Of a stretch of DNA of 64,000 bases, positions 7,522 to 15,077 are shown piece after piece (positions within the stretch are counted from its first letter, which is position 1; each line of letters begins with the position of its first letter). The DNA is from Acidimicrobiales bacterium (GTDB lineage Bacteria; Actinomycetota; Acidimicrobiia; Acidimicrobiales; VFJN01), in contig DATHJB010000216.1 in the NCBI GenBank assembly GCA_035316325.1, positions 1 to 64,000 on the forward strand. The letters run 5' to 3'. A program made the position numbers and the translations under genes. The notes below the pieces were generated by a model. The model had not been told where the DNA came from. It saw only the letters and a list, made by a program, of their open reading frames with translations, and searched no databases.

Positions 7522-8769
7522 ATGGAGCTCTCCCCGGTCGAGGCCGTCAACGTCTACTTCGCCGAGGCGGCGCGGATCATCGACCTGGACCCGGACGTGC
7601 AGGAGGTGCTGGGCAGCAGCTACCGGGAGGTCGCCGTGCAGGTGCCGGTGCGCCTCGACAACGGCGACCTCACCGTCGTGCGGGGCTTCCGGGTGCAGCA
7701 CAACGGCGCCCGCGGGCCGTACAAGGGCGGCGTGCGCTTCCACCCGTCGGCCGACCTGGGCGAGGTGCGGGCGCTGGCGGCGCTCATGACCTGGAAGACC
7801 GCCCTCCTGGAGGTCCCCTTCGGCGGCGCGAAGGGCGGGGTGGAGGTCGACCCCACCACCATGAGCCAGGGTGAGATCCAGCGCCTGACCCGGCGCTACA
7901 CCCGTTCGATCCACCACGTGCTGGGCGTCTACCGCGACATCCCCGCCCCCGACGTCAACACCAACGCCCAGGTGATGGCGTGGATGATGGACGAGTACTC
8001 GCTGCTGCACGGCTACTCGCCGGCGATCGTGACCGGGAAGCCGCTGGCGTTCGGCGGGGCGCCGGGGCGGGAGTCGGCCACCGGCCGGGGCGCCATCTAC
8101 GTGCTCGACGCCGTGTGCACCCACCTCGGCCTCGAACTGGCCCAGCAGCGGGTCGCCATCCAGGGCTTCGGCCAGGTGGGCTCGTGGGCGGCGCGGGAGC
8201 TGGTCGAGCGGGGCGCCACTGTGGTCGCCGTGTCCGACGTGCACGGCGGCGTCGTCCGTCCCGAGGGGCTCGACATCGAGGCCCTTGCCGCCGCCACCCG
8301 CGCGGGCGGCTCGGTGGTCGACGCGGTCGGCAAGGACGGCGTCGAGGCGGTGGGCAACCCGGAGCTGCTGGAGCTCGACGTCGACGTGCTGATCCCCGCC
8401 GCCCTCGGCCCTGTGATCACCGACGCCAACGCCGAGCGCATCCGGGCGAAGATCGTGGTGGAGGGCGCCAACTACCCGACCACCCCCGGCGGCGACAAGC
8501 TCCTGGCCGACCGCGGCGTGGTGGTGGTGCCCGACATCCTCGCCAACGCCGGCGGCGTCACCGGCTCCTACTTCGAGTGGACGCAGAACATCCAGCAGTT
8601 CACGTGGAAGGAGGAGCGGTTCCTCACCGAGCTGGCCGACCGGCTCGCCAAGGCCTACCGCGACACCCAGGCCTGCGCCGACGAGCACCACATCAGCCTG
8701 CGCACCGCCGCCTTCGCCCTCGGCGTGCAGCGGGTGGCCGACGCCGTCGTCATGCGCGGCTACGTCTGA
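7522..8769 (+). CDS. Glutamate dehydrogenase (Glu/Leu/Phe/Val family)
   Basis: A protein of 415 residues with both ELFV dehydrogenase domains. Catalytic features are the substrate lysine in GARGPYKGGVRFHP, the lysine in MTWKTAL, GGAKGG, and the catalytic Asp in YRDIPAPDVNT. The Rossmann motif GFGQVGSWAARELVE follows, and IPAALGPVITDANA and EGANYPTTPGGDKLL complete the NAD(P) domain. It interconverts glutamate with 2-oxoglutarate and ammonia, fitting the nearby ornithine catabolism. The ATG at 7522 is preferred; a GTG at 7504 would add six residues. The gene ends just before palindrome E. Confidence 0.92.
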   Translation: MELSPVEAVNVYFAEAARIIDLDPDVQEVLGSSYREVAVQVPVRLDNGDLTVVRGFRVQHNGARGPYKGGVRFHPSADLGEVRALAALMTWKTALLEVPFGGAKGGVEVDPTTMSQGEIQRLTRRYTRSIHHVLGVYRDIPAPDVNTNAQVMAWMMDEYSLLHGYSPAIVTGKPLAFGGAPGRESATGRGAIYVLDAVCTHLGLELAQQRVAIQGFGQVGSWAARELVERGATVVAVSDVHGGVVRPEGLDIEALAAATRAGGSVVDAVGKDGVEAVGNPELLELDVDVLIPAALGPVITDANAERIRAKIVVEGANYPTTPGGDKLLADRGVVVVPDILANAGGVTGSYFEWTQNIQQFTWKEERFLTELADRLAKAYRDTQACADEHHISLRTAAFALGVQRVADAVVMRGYV

Positions 8770-8770
8770 C

Positions 8771-8828
8771 CCCCGGAAATTGCGTGGCCTGTGGCCGCTC
8801 CAGGGCCACCACGCACGCAATTTCGGGG
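8771..8828. terminator. Palindrome E (GAAATTGCGTG arms) at a convergent junction
   Basis: An 11-bp perfect repeat (8776-8786 with 8814-8824) is extended by CCCC/GGGG ends with one bulged G. It encloses an inner stem gtggcc/ggccac (8791-8796 with 8804-8809). It lies between the convergent glutamate dehydrogenase and CHAD genes. The ten bases GAAATTGCGT are identical to palindrome D. Confidence 0.75.
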
Positions 8829-8836
8829 TGGGTGGG

Positions 8837-9760
8837 TCACACCGGCGGGGGCGGGGCCATCCAGCGGCGCAGGTCCTCGGCGGCGGCAGCCTCCCAGACG
8901 GCGGGCCACTCGGCGCGGAGGCGGGCGCGGTCGGTGCGCTCCCGCACGATCAGCTCGCCGGCCAGCGGGGCCAGGTGGGGGAGTGCGTCGGCTGCCCGGC
9001 GCAGCGCCGCCTCGGTGAGCACGGTGTCCTGGTGGTCGCCCAGGACCGTCTGCAGGTCGGCGATGGCCTGGGCGAACGCGGCGGCATCCGGCCCGATCGC
9101 CGGCGCCACCGCCTCGGCGGCGTAGCGACAGCGCTTGGCGAGGATGCGCACCTGGTGCAGCTCCTCGTCGGGCGGGTCGTCGGGCAGGTCGTCGACGGCC
9201 TGACGCAGCGTCTCCCACACCCCCCGGCCCACCTCCGCCCCGAGCTCGCGCCCCGACTGCAGGGCGGCGTTCGGCGGCGAGAAGCGGGGCGTCTCGGCGC
9301 CGGTCACGAGGTCGTGCAGCAGGTCGGTGTAGCGCTGGCCGAGCAGGGTCTGCTGCAGCGCAGCGTGGGCGCGCACCCGGGCCCGCCGGAAGTGGCCGAC
9401 GAGCGAGTCGGCGGCGGTCGAGTCGACGGGCGCCAGGGTGGCCACCTGGGCGGTGAGCCGCTCCAGCAGCACGTCGAGGTCGCGCACCGCGCCGACCTCA
9501 CCGCCCAGCCACGACAGCTCGCGGCGCAGCGGCTTGGCCCACTCGGGGTCGAGCACCAGGCGGAAGGTCCCCAGGTCGGACCGGAGGCGGCGGGTGCCGA
9601 CCCGGAACTTGTGGACGTCGTCGGGATCGCCGCGCCGGGCACCCGGGTCGTGGCGCAGCAGCTGGCCGACCGACCGGGTGACGGCCTGCCGCACCAGCGC
9701 GCCGACGCTCAGGTCGGGCGACTCCGGCGACTCGGGCGGCGCAGGCGATGGCGGCTCCAC
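8837..9760 (-). CDS. CHAD domain-containing protein
   Basis: A 307-residue all-helical protein. The CHAD signature appears twice as internal half-repeats. The first half has DDVHKFRVGTRRLRSDLGTF and the second has LHQVRILAKRCRYAAEAVA, each with the conserved His and a cluster of Arg/Lys. CHAD domains bind inorganic polyphosphate through this basic groove. No CYTH/triphosphatase domain is fused here. I chose the GTG at 9760, where the Pro-rich leader begins; the frame is open to 9886. Neighbours do not suggest a polyphosphate operon. Confidence 0.85.
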   Translation of the reverse strand: MEPPSPAPPESPESPDLSVGALVRQAVTRSVGQLLRHDPGARRGDPDDVHKFRVGTRRLRSDLGTFRLVLDPEWAKPLRRELSWLGGEVGAVRDLDVLLERLTAQVATLAPVDSTAADSLVGHFRRARVRAHAALQQTLLGQRYTDLLHDLVTGAETPRFSPPNAALQSGRELGAEVGRGVWETLRQAVDDLPDDPPDEELHQVRILAKRCRYAAEAVAPAIGPDAAAFAQAIADLQTVLGDHQDTVLTEAALRRAADALPHLAPLAGELIVRERTDRARLRAEWPAVWEAAAAEDLRRWMAPPPPV

Positions 9761-9909
9761 GTGGCCCGAGGGTAACGCTGCTCGGCCTGGCCGGCCGCAG
9801 CGTCGCCACGCCGACTCCGACTGTTCACCCACCTGTCGCGCGACCGCAAGGGGGCGTCTGGACACGGGTCGTACTGTCCGGCTCAAGGCGGAGATCTCGG
9901 GGAGGATCG

Positions 9910-12888
9910 ATGGGCAGGTTGTCGGGCAGGGTCATCACCGTTGGCGCGGTCGCGCTCCTGGCGGTCGTCTCGGTCACGCTGGCGGTGCCACCGGTCGCGG
10001 CGGCGCCGACCGAGCTGCTGTTCTCCGAGTACATCGAGGGCAGCGGCTTCAACAAGGCGGTGGAGATCTCCAACGGCACCGGCGCGCCCGTCGACCTGGC
10101 CGCCGGCGGCTACACGCTCGAGCTCTACAGCAACGGCGCCGCGGCGCCCAGCCAGACGGTGGCGCTCACCGGCACCGTGGCGAGCGGCGACGTGTTCGTG
10201 ATGTCGCGGGCCGACGCCGACCCGCTGATCGTGGCCCAGGCCGACCAGCTCGCTCCCGCCGTCGCCAACTGGAACGGCGACGACGCGGTCGCGCTTCGGA
10301 GAGCAGGGGCCCTGGTCGACGTGATCGGCCAGATCGGGTTCGACCCCGGCACCGAGTGGGGCGGCGGCGACGTCGGCACGGCCGACAACACGATCCGGCG
10401 CAAGCCGGGGATCGAGGCCGGCGACACCGACGGCGCCGACGCCTTCGACCCGAGCGTCGAGTGGAACGGCTTCCCCCAGAACACCCTCGACGGCATCGGG
10501 CTGCCCGGCGACCAGACCACCACGCCGCCGCCGGTCCTCCGGCCCATCGGCGAGGTGCAGGGCGCGGTCACCGACACCACCGACGGCGCCACCTTCGAGT
10601 CGCCGCTGGAGGGCCAGCAGGTGTTCGTGCAGGGCGTCGTCACCCAGAAGACCCTGGCCCGTACGTCGTCGGGTGCTCTGCAGCACGGCTTCTTCCTGCA
10701 GAACACCCCCGCCACGGCCGACGCCGACCCGAACACGTCCGACGGCGTCTTCGTGTTCATCGGCGGGTTCACAACGCTGCTGCGGGTCGACGGTGGCCCC
10801 GCCTACCTGCCCCAGGTGGGCGACGAGATGGTGCTGCGGGCGAGCGTCGTCGAGTTCTTCGCCCTCACCGAGCTGAGCAGCCCCCGCCTGGTGGAGGTGG
10901 TGGGCACGGGGCACGACCCCGATGCCGACGTCGTGGTCACCGAGGCCGCCCCGCCCACCGACCTGGCCGCCGCCAACCGCTACTGGGAGCGCCGGGAGGG
11001 CCAGCGCATCCGGGTGCCGTCCGGCTCGGTGGCGACCAGCGGCCGTGACGTCTTCCCCGGGACCGCCGACGCCGAGGTGTGGGTGGTCCGGCCCGACGAC
11101 CCGCTGCTCGACCGCACCGACCCCTACGCCCGCCGGGTGTTCCGCGACCCGCACCCGCTCGACAACCAGCCCGACCCGCTGTTCGACGACGGCAACGGCA
11201 ACCGCATCATGCTCGCCAGCCTGGGCGTGAAGGCCCAGTCGGGCGACTCGTTCACGCTGCTGCCACCCGCTCGCCTGTTCGACACCCTCGAGGGTGACGC
11301 CGTCGGTGGCCTCTTCTTCTCCTTCGAGAAGTTCGGCGTGCAGGTGGAGTCGGCGGCGTTCACGCCGGGCACCGACCCGTCGACCAACCTGCCGCCCGCG
11401 GCGGCCGACCGCCGGCGGGAGGTGGCGATCGCGTCGTACAACGTCGAGAACCTCTACGACTTCCGCGACGACCACAACGACGGCTGCGACTTCGTCGGCA
11501 ACACGGGGTGCCCGGGGGTGGCTCCGCCGTTCGACTACGTGCCCGCCAGCGACGCCGTCTACCAGGCCCGGCTCGGCGAGATCGCCCAGCAGATCAAGAA
11601 CGACCTGCACTCGCCCGACATCCTCTTCACCCAGGAGGGCGAGGACCAGGACATCTGCTCGGTGACAACGGGTGCGCTGGCCTGTGGCGGGGCCGAGGCC
11701 GGCGACGGCAAGCCCGACACCCTGCAGGAGCTGGCGCTGGCCGTCGCCGCGGCGGGTGGCGGCACCTACGACGCCGCCCTCGACCGCGACGGCGCCGACG
11801 ACCGGGGCATCGTCTCCGGCTTCCTCTACCGCACCGACCGGGTGAGCCTCCCGGCCGCCGCGGCCGGCGACGCGGTGCTGGGCAGCTCGCCCGGGGTCGA
11901 CTACCGGGCGCCGGGCCTGGCGTCGAACGCCGACGTCGCCAACCCGAAGGCCCTCAACGCCGACCTGCCCGACGACGTCGACACGTCGACCGGCACCGAC
12001 GGCAGCGACGTCTACACGCGAGCCCCGCAGGTCGCCCGCTTCCGGGTGAAGGCGCAACCGGGTTCGGGTGGCTCGGCCGATGCGTTCGACGTGTGGGGGA
12101 TCAGCAACCACTTCTCCTCGGGCCCCGACGGCCGGGTGGGCCAGCGCACCGAGCAGGCGGCCTACGGCGCCGCCATCGTCGAGGCGATCGAGGCCGCCGA
12201 CCCGAACGCCCGGGTCGTCTACGGCGGTGACCTCAACGTCTTCCCCCGCCCGGACGACCCGTTCGCCCCCGGCGACCCGCTGTTCCCGTCCGACCAGCTC
12301 GGCCCCCTCTACGACGCCGGGCTGCTCAACCTGTGGGACGACCTGGTGGCCGAGTCGCCCAGCGCCGCCTACTCCTACGTGTTCCAGGGGCAGGGCCAGA
12401 CGCTCGACCAGCTGTTCGTCAACGGCCGGCTGCACGACGACCTGGTGGAGGCCCGGATCGCCCACGTCAACGCCGGTTGGCCGGCCGACCACCCCGGCGA
12501 CGGCGCCCGCGGCCTCAGCGACCACGACCCGCAGGTCGCCCGGTTCGACAGCCGGCCGCACCTCACGGTCGCCGACGTGTCGGTGACCGAGGGCGACAGC
12601 GGCCGCCGCCCGGCGACGTTCACGGCCCGCCTTTCGCGGCCCCTGGCCGTCGACACGCCGGTGTGCCTGGTGACCCTGCCGCTGACGGCGTCGGCCGGCA
12701 ACGACTTCGACCTGGCGGTGTTCTGCCGCACGCTGGCGGCGGGGGCCACCAGCGTCGACCTGCCGGTGCAGGTCCGCGGCGACCGCCGCCGTGAGGCCGA
12801 CGAGCAGTTCGCGGTCCTGGTCGTCGCCCCCTCGACCGTCACCCTCGACGACCCCCTGGCGCTGGGCACCATCGTCGACGACGACTGA
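9910..12888 (+). CDS. Secreted LTD / ExeM-NucH-like endonuclease-exonuclease-phosphatase protein with Calx-beta domain
   Basis: A 992-residue exported multidomain protein. An N-terminal signal peptide (cleavage near VAAAP, residue 34) is followed by a lamin-tail domain (about 35-170; LLFSEYIEGSGFNKAVEISN, WNGDDAVALRR). An OB-fold-like region spans 215-340. An endonuclease/exonuclease/phosphatase domain spans about 505-877 (ASYNVENLYDF, the acidic FTQEGEDQD, GDLNVFPRP, LSDHDP). A Calx-beta domain occupies 884-992. The layout is that of ExeM/NucH extracellular DNases, so DNA scavenging or biofilm remodelling is likely. The ATG follows GGAGGA. There is no obvious sorting signal. Confidence 0.9.
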   Translation: MGRLSGRVITVGAVALLAVVSVTLAVPPVAAAPTELLFSEYIEGSGFNKAVEISNGTGAPVDLAAGGYTLELYSNGAAAPSQTVALTGTVASGDVFVMSRADADPLIVAQADQLAPAVANWNGDDAVALRRAGALVDVIGQIGFDPGTEWGGGDVGTADNTIRRKPGIEAGDTDGADAFDPSVEWNGFPQNTLDGIGLPGDQTTTPPPVLRPIGEVQGAVTDTTDGATFESPLEGQQVFVQGVVTQKTLARTSSGALQHGFFLQNTPATADADPNTSDGVFVFIGGFTTLLRVDGGPAYLPQVGDEMVLRASVVEFFALTELSSPRLVEVVGTGHDPDADVVVTEAAPPTDLAAANRYWERREGQRIRVPSGSVATSGRDVFPGTADAEVWVVRPDDPLLDRTDPYARRVFRDPHPLDNQPDPLFDDGNGNRIMLASLGVKAQSGDSFTLLPPARLFDTLEGDAVGGLFFSFEKFGVQVESAAFTPGTDPSTNLPPAAADRRREVAIASYNVENLYDFRDDHNDGCDFVGNTGCPGVAPPFDYVPASDAVYQARLGEIAQQIKNDLHSPDILFTQEGEDQDICSVTTGALACGGAEAGDGKPDTLQELALAVAAAGGGTYDAALDRDGADDRGIVSGFLYRTDRVSLPAAAAGDAVLGSSPGVDYRAPGLASNADVANPKALNADLPDDVDTSTGTDGSDVYTRAPQVARFRVKAQPGSGGSADAFDVWGISNHFSSGPDGRVGQRTEQAAYGAAIVEAIEAADPNARVVYGGDLNVFPRPDDPFAPGDPLFPSDQLGPLYDAGLLNLWDDLVAESPSAAYSYVFQGQGQTLDQLFVNGRLHDDLVEARIAHVNAGWPADHPGDGARGLSDHDPQVARFDSRPHLTVADVSVTEGDSGRRPATFTARLSRPLAVDTPVCLVTLPLTASAGNDFDLAVFCRTLAAGATSVDLPVQVRGDRRREADEQFAVLVVAPSTVTLDDPLALGTIVDDD

Positions 12889-12945
12889 GCTCTGCGAAGA
12901 GGACCCGTCCGCGCGCGGTGGGGTCGCCGGTGCCACGATGAGTCG

Positions 12946-14301
12946 ATGCGCCTCCGCTGGCTCGCCGCGGGGGCCGTGGCACTGGCGGCGACCGCGGCCT
13001 TCGTCGTCCACGACCACCACTCGTCGGTCCCGTCGAAGCAGGCCGCCGGGCCGACGCGGCTGCCGCTGGCCGAGCCCGGGGTGGAGGACTCCGTCGTGCG
13101 GCTGCTGCTCGCCTCCGAGGGTCGCCGCCCCGAGGGCACCCGCGTCGACGGGCTGGTCAGCCGCTACCGCGACGGCGAGCCGCTGCTGCAGCTCGGCGAG
13201 GAGGTCGCCGCCGGCCCCGAGTTCGTGAAGGCCTACGGCGCCCATCGCGACGCCGAGTACGTCGACCGCATCTACCGTGACCTGCTCGACCGGGCACCCC
13301 GGCCCGCCGACCGGACGCTGTGGACGGACCAGCTGGCCGCCGGCGCCAGTCGAGTCGCCCTGCTGGTGGCGCTCAGCGAGTCGCCCGAGTACGTGGCCCG
13401 CACCGGCACGGCACCGCCCGTCCCGCCCCGCCCGCTGCTCGCCCCGCCGGGCATCGAGCACTCGGTGGTACGGCTCTACCTGGGCCTCCAGGGCACGTGG
13501 CCCGACCGTCCGACGCTCGACGCCGCCGTCGCCCGTTACCTGGACGGCACCCCGCTGGCCGCCCTCGCCGACGAGGTGCTGGCCGGCCGCTACGGCTCGG
13601 AGCCCAGCGATCGGTTCGTGTCGTCGCTCTACGAGGACGTGCTGCGCCGCAAGGTCGACCCGACCGGCCTCGCCGCCTGGACCGCCCGCCTCGACGCCGG
13701 CGAGTCGCGGGGCTCGATCGCGGTCGGCTTCACCGAGTCGCCCGAGATGCTCGCCCTCACCCGCACCGCCCCGCCGCTGCCGGCCCCGATCCGCCACACG
13801 CTCCTGGCGGTGGGCGACTCGGTGATGCGGGGCGCGGTGTCGACCATCCAGGGCATCCCGGGCTGGTCGGTGAACGTCGACGCCCGGGGCTGCCGCCAGC
13901 CCACCTGGCGGGGCGACGGCTGCGGCGACGAGGACATCCCCAGCGGGGTCGACGCGCTGCGGGCCGCCCGGGGCGCCGGTCACCTGGGCGGCGCCGTCGT
14001 CATCCAGCAGGGCAACAACGGCCCCATGTCGGCCGAGGAGTTCGACGCCCTGATGTACGAGGTGGCCGACCAGCGCCTGGTGATCGCCCTGACCCTCCAC
14101 GAGCCCCGGTCCTACGAGGCCGGCAACAACGCGGTGATCACCGCCGCCACCGCCCGCTGGCCCAACCTGCGGGTGCTCGACTGGCACACCGCGGCATCCG
14201 CCCATCCCGAGTGGTTCGGCGACGGCGAGGGCATCCACCTGAGCCGCACCGGCGCCCAGGCGATGGCCGACCTGATCGCCTCCGCCCTCCCGCAGTACTG
14301 A
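12946..14301 (+). CDS. Exported protein with two DUF4214 domains and a C-terminal SGNH-hydrolase-like domain
   Basis: A 451-residue protein. A signal or anchor helix lies at residues 4-22. Two DUF4214 units follow (about 45-150 and 165-275), each with the pattern YVDRIYRDLLDRAPRPADR / FVSSLYEDVLRRKVDPTGL and a SESPEY-like end. The last 165 residues begin with LLAVGDSVMRGA (block I of SGNH esterases) and end with GEGIHLSRTGAQAMADLI, where the His matches block V. QQGNNGP could be block III. The C-terminal domain resembles the periplasmic SGNH domain attached to acyltransferase-3 proteins, so a role in surface-polymer acylation or deacylation is possible. Confidence 0.8.
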   Translation: MRLRWLAAGAVALAATAAFVVHDHHSSVPSKQAAGPTRLPLAEPGVEDSVVRLLLASEGRRPEGTRVDGLVSRYRDGEPLLQLGEEVAAGPEFVKAYGAHRDAEYVDRIYRDLLDRAPRPADRTLWTDQLAAGASRVALLVALSESPEYVARTGTAPPVPPRPLLAPPGIEHSVVRLYLGLQGTWPDRPTLDAAVARYLDGTPLAALADEVLAGRYGSEPSDRFVSSLYEDVLRRKVDPTGLAAWTARLDAGESRGSIAVGFTESPEMLALTRTAPPLPAPIRHTLLAVGDSVMRGAVSTIQGIPGWSVNVDARGCRQPTWRGDGCGDEDIPSGVDALRAARGAGHLGGAVVIQQGNNGPMSAEEFDALMYEVADQRLVIALTLHEPRSYEAGNNAVITAATARWPNLRVLDWHTAASAHPEWFGDGEGIHLSRTGAQAMADLIASALPQY

Positions 14302-14317
14302 GCGCCCGCGCCTCGGG

Positions 14318-14866
14318 TCAGGCCCCGTCCCAGGGGCGGAGGCGGGGGATCCAGCCGGGTACGGCGAGGCGGTAGGTGTCGTAGTCGCCGCCGAACTGGC
14401 GTCGCAGCGTCGGCTCCTCGTACCAGCGGACGAAGGCGGCGTTGGCCGCGGTGATCACCGCGGCGTAGGCGAGCAGCACCGGGCGGGAGAGCAGCAGGCC
14501 CTGGCCGACGATCGCCGTCCCCACCGCCAGGTACATCGGGTTGCGGACGTGGCGGTAGAGGCCACCGACCACCAGCTTCTCGGTCGGTGCGGCCGGCGCC
14601 GGCGTACCGACACCCTCGACCACGAACCGTGCGAAGGCGACGAGGATCACCACCCCCGCGGCAACGAGCAGCACGCCGCCGAGGACCCGGACGCCCACCG
14701 CCCACGCCGGCTCGCCGGCATCCCACCCGGTCAGCCACCAGGGGAGGACCCCGGCCACCACACCGGGCGCCAAGGCGAGGAACAACGAGGTCCCCGCCGC
14801 CGCCACCGCTCTCCGTCTCCCCACCCCGTCGCCCGTCGCCATCACCGGGGAAGGTAGCCCGGTCAT
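14318..14866 (-). CDS. Isoprenylcysteine carboxyl methyltransferase (ICMT) family membrane protein
   Basis: A 182-residue integral membrane methyltransferase with 4-5 hydrophobic helices. The C-terminal signature GGLYRHVRNPMYLAVGTAIVG, then RWYEEPTLRRQFGGDYDTYR, is the SAM-binding core of the ICMT/PEMT family. Bacterial members methylate lipids or unknown small molecules. The ATG at 14866 overlaps the stop of a tiny upstream reading frame (ATGA), which favours it over the internal ATG at 14842. It is convergent with the DUF4214-SGNH gene. Confidence 0.87.
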   Translation of the reverse strand: MTGLPSPVMATGDGVGRRRAVAAAGTSLFLALAPGVVAGVLPWWLTGWDAGEPAWAVGVRVLGGVLLVAAGVVILVAFARFVVEGVGTPAPAAPTEKLVVGGLYRHVRNPMYLAVGTAIVGQGLLLSRPVLLAYAAVITAANAAFVRWYEEPTLRRQFGGDYDTYRLAVPGWIPRLRPWDGA

Positions 14867-14994
14867 CTGGCGAGCCGGGCCTCGAGGGCGTCGAGGCGCC
14901 GGACGATCTCTCCTGCAGGGTCGTGTCGGGTGTCGGTGCCTTGGCCGGGGCGGGCCGCGGCTCCCGGGCGTGCACCATGCCGACCACGGCGCAT
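14863..14994 (-). CDS. Possible 43-residue ORF coupled to the ICMT gene
   Basis: An ATG at 14994 opens a 43-codon frame ending in a TGA that overlaps the ATG of the ICMT gene, a typical coupling overlap. The N-terminal half is Arg/Gly-rich; the C-terminal half (DPAGEIVRRLDALEARLAR) is a plausible amphipathic helix. An in-frame TGA lies two codons upstream, so it is not the tail of a longer gene. No ribosome site is evident. It could be a small regulatory or coiled-coil protein, or chance. Confidence 0.35.
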   Translation of the reverse strand: MRRGRHGARPGAAARPGQGTDTRHDPAGEIVRRLDALEARLAR

Positions 14995-15004
14995 GGGTCA
15001 TGTT

Positions 15005-15019
15005 GGGGGTACAACCCCC
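15005..15019. promoter_or_regulatory. Small GC palindrome upstream of the ABC exporter operon
   Basis: GGGGG-TACAA-CCCCC lies about 60 bp upstream of the probable exporter start and just upstream of the small minus-strand frame. It could be an operator in this divergent region. No regulator gene is adjacent. The rest of 14995-15077 shows no other clear signal. Confidence 0.3.
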
Positions 15020-15077
15020 TGCTTCAACCCGGGAATCTCGCAGGACCACCGCACTGGAGGGCGGTCACACTGGGGGT

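Noticed and set aside
9883-14238. A 1451-codon open frame on the minus strand
   Set aside because: It is antisense to the secreted nuclease and DUF4214 genes. Its product is Gly/Arg/His-rich with no domain order, the usual artefact of high-GC third positions.
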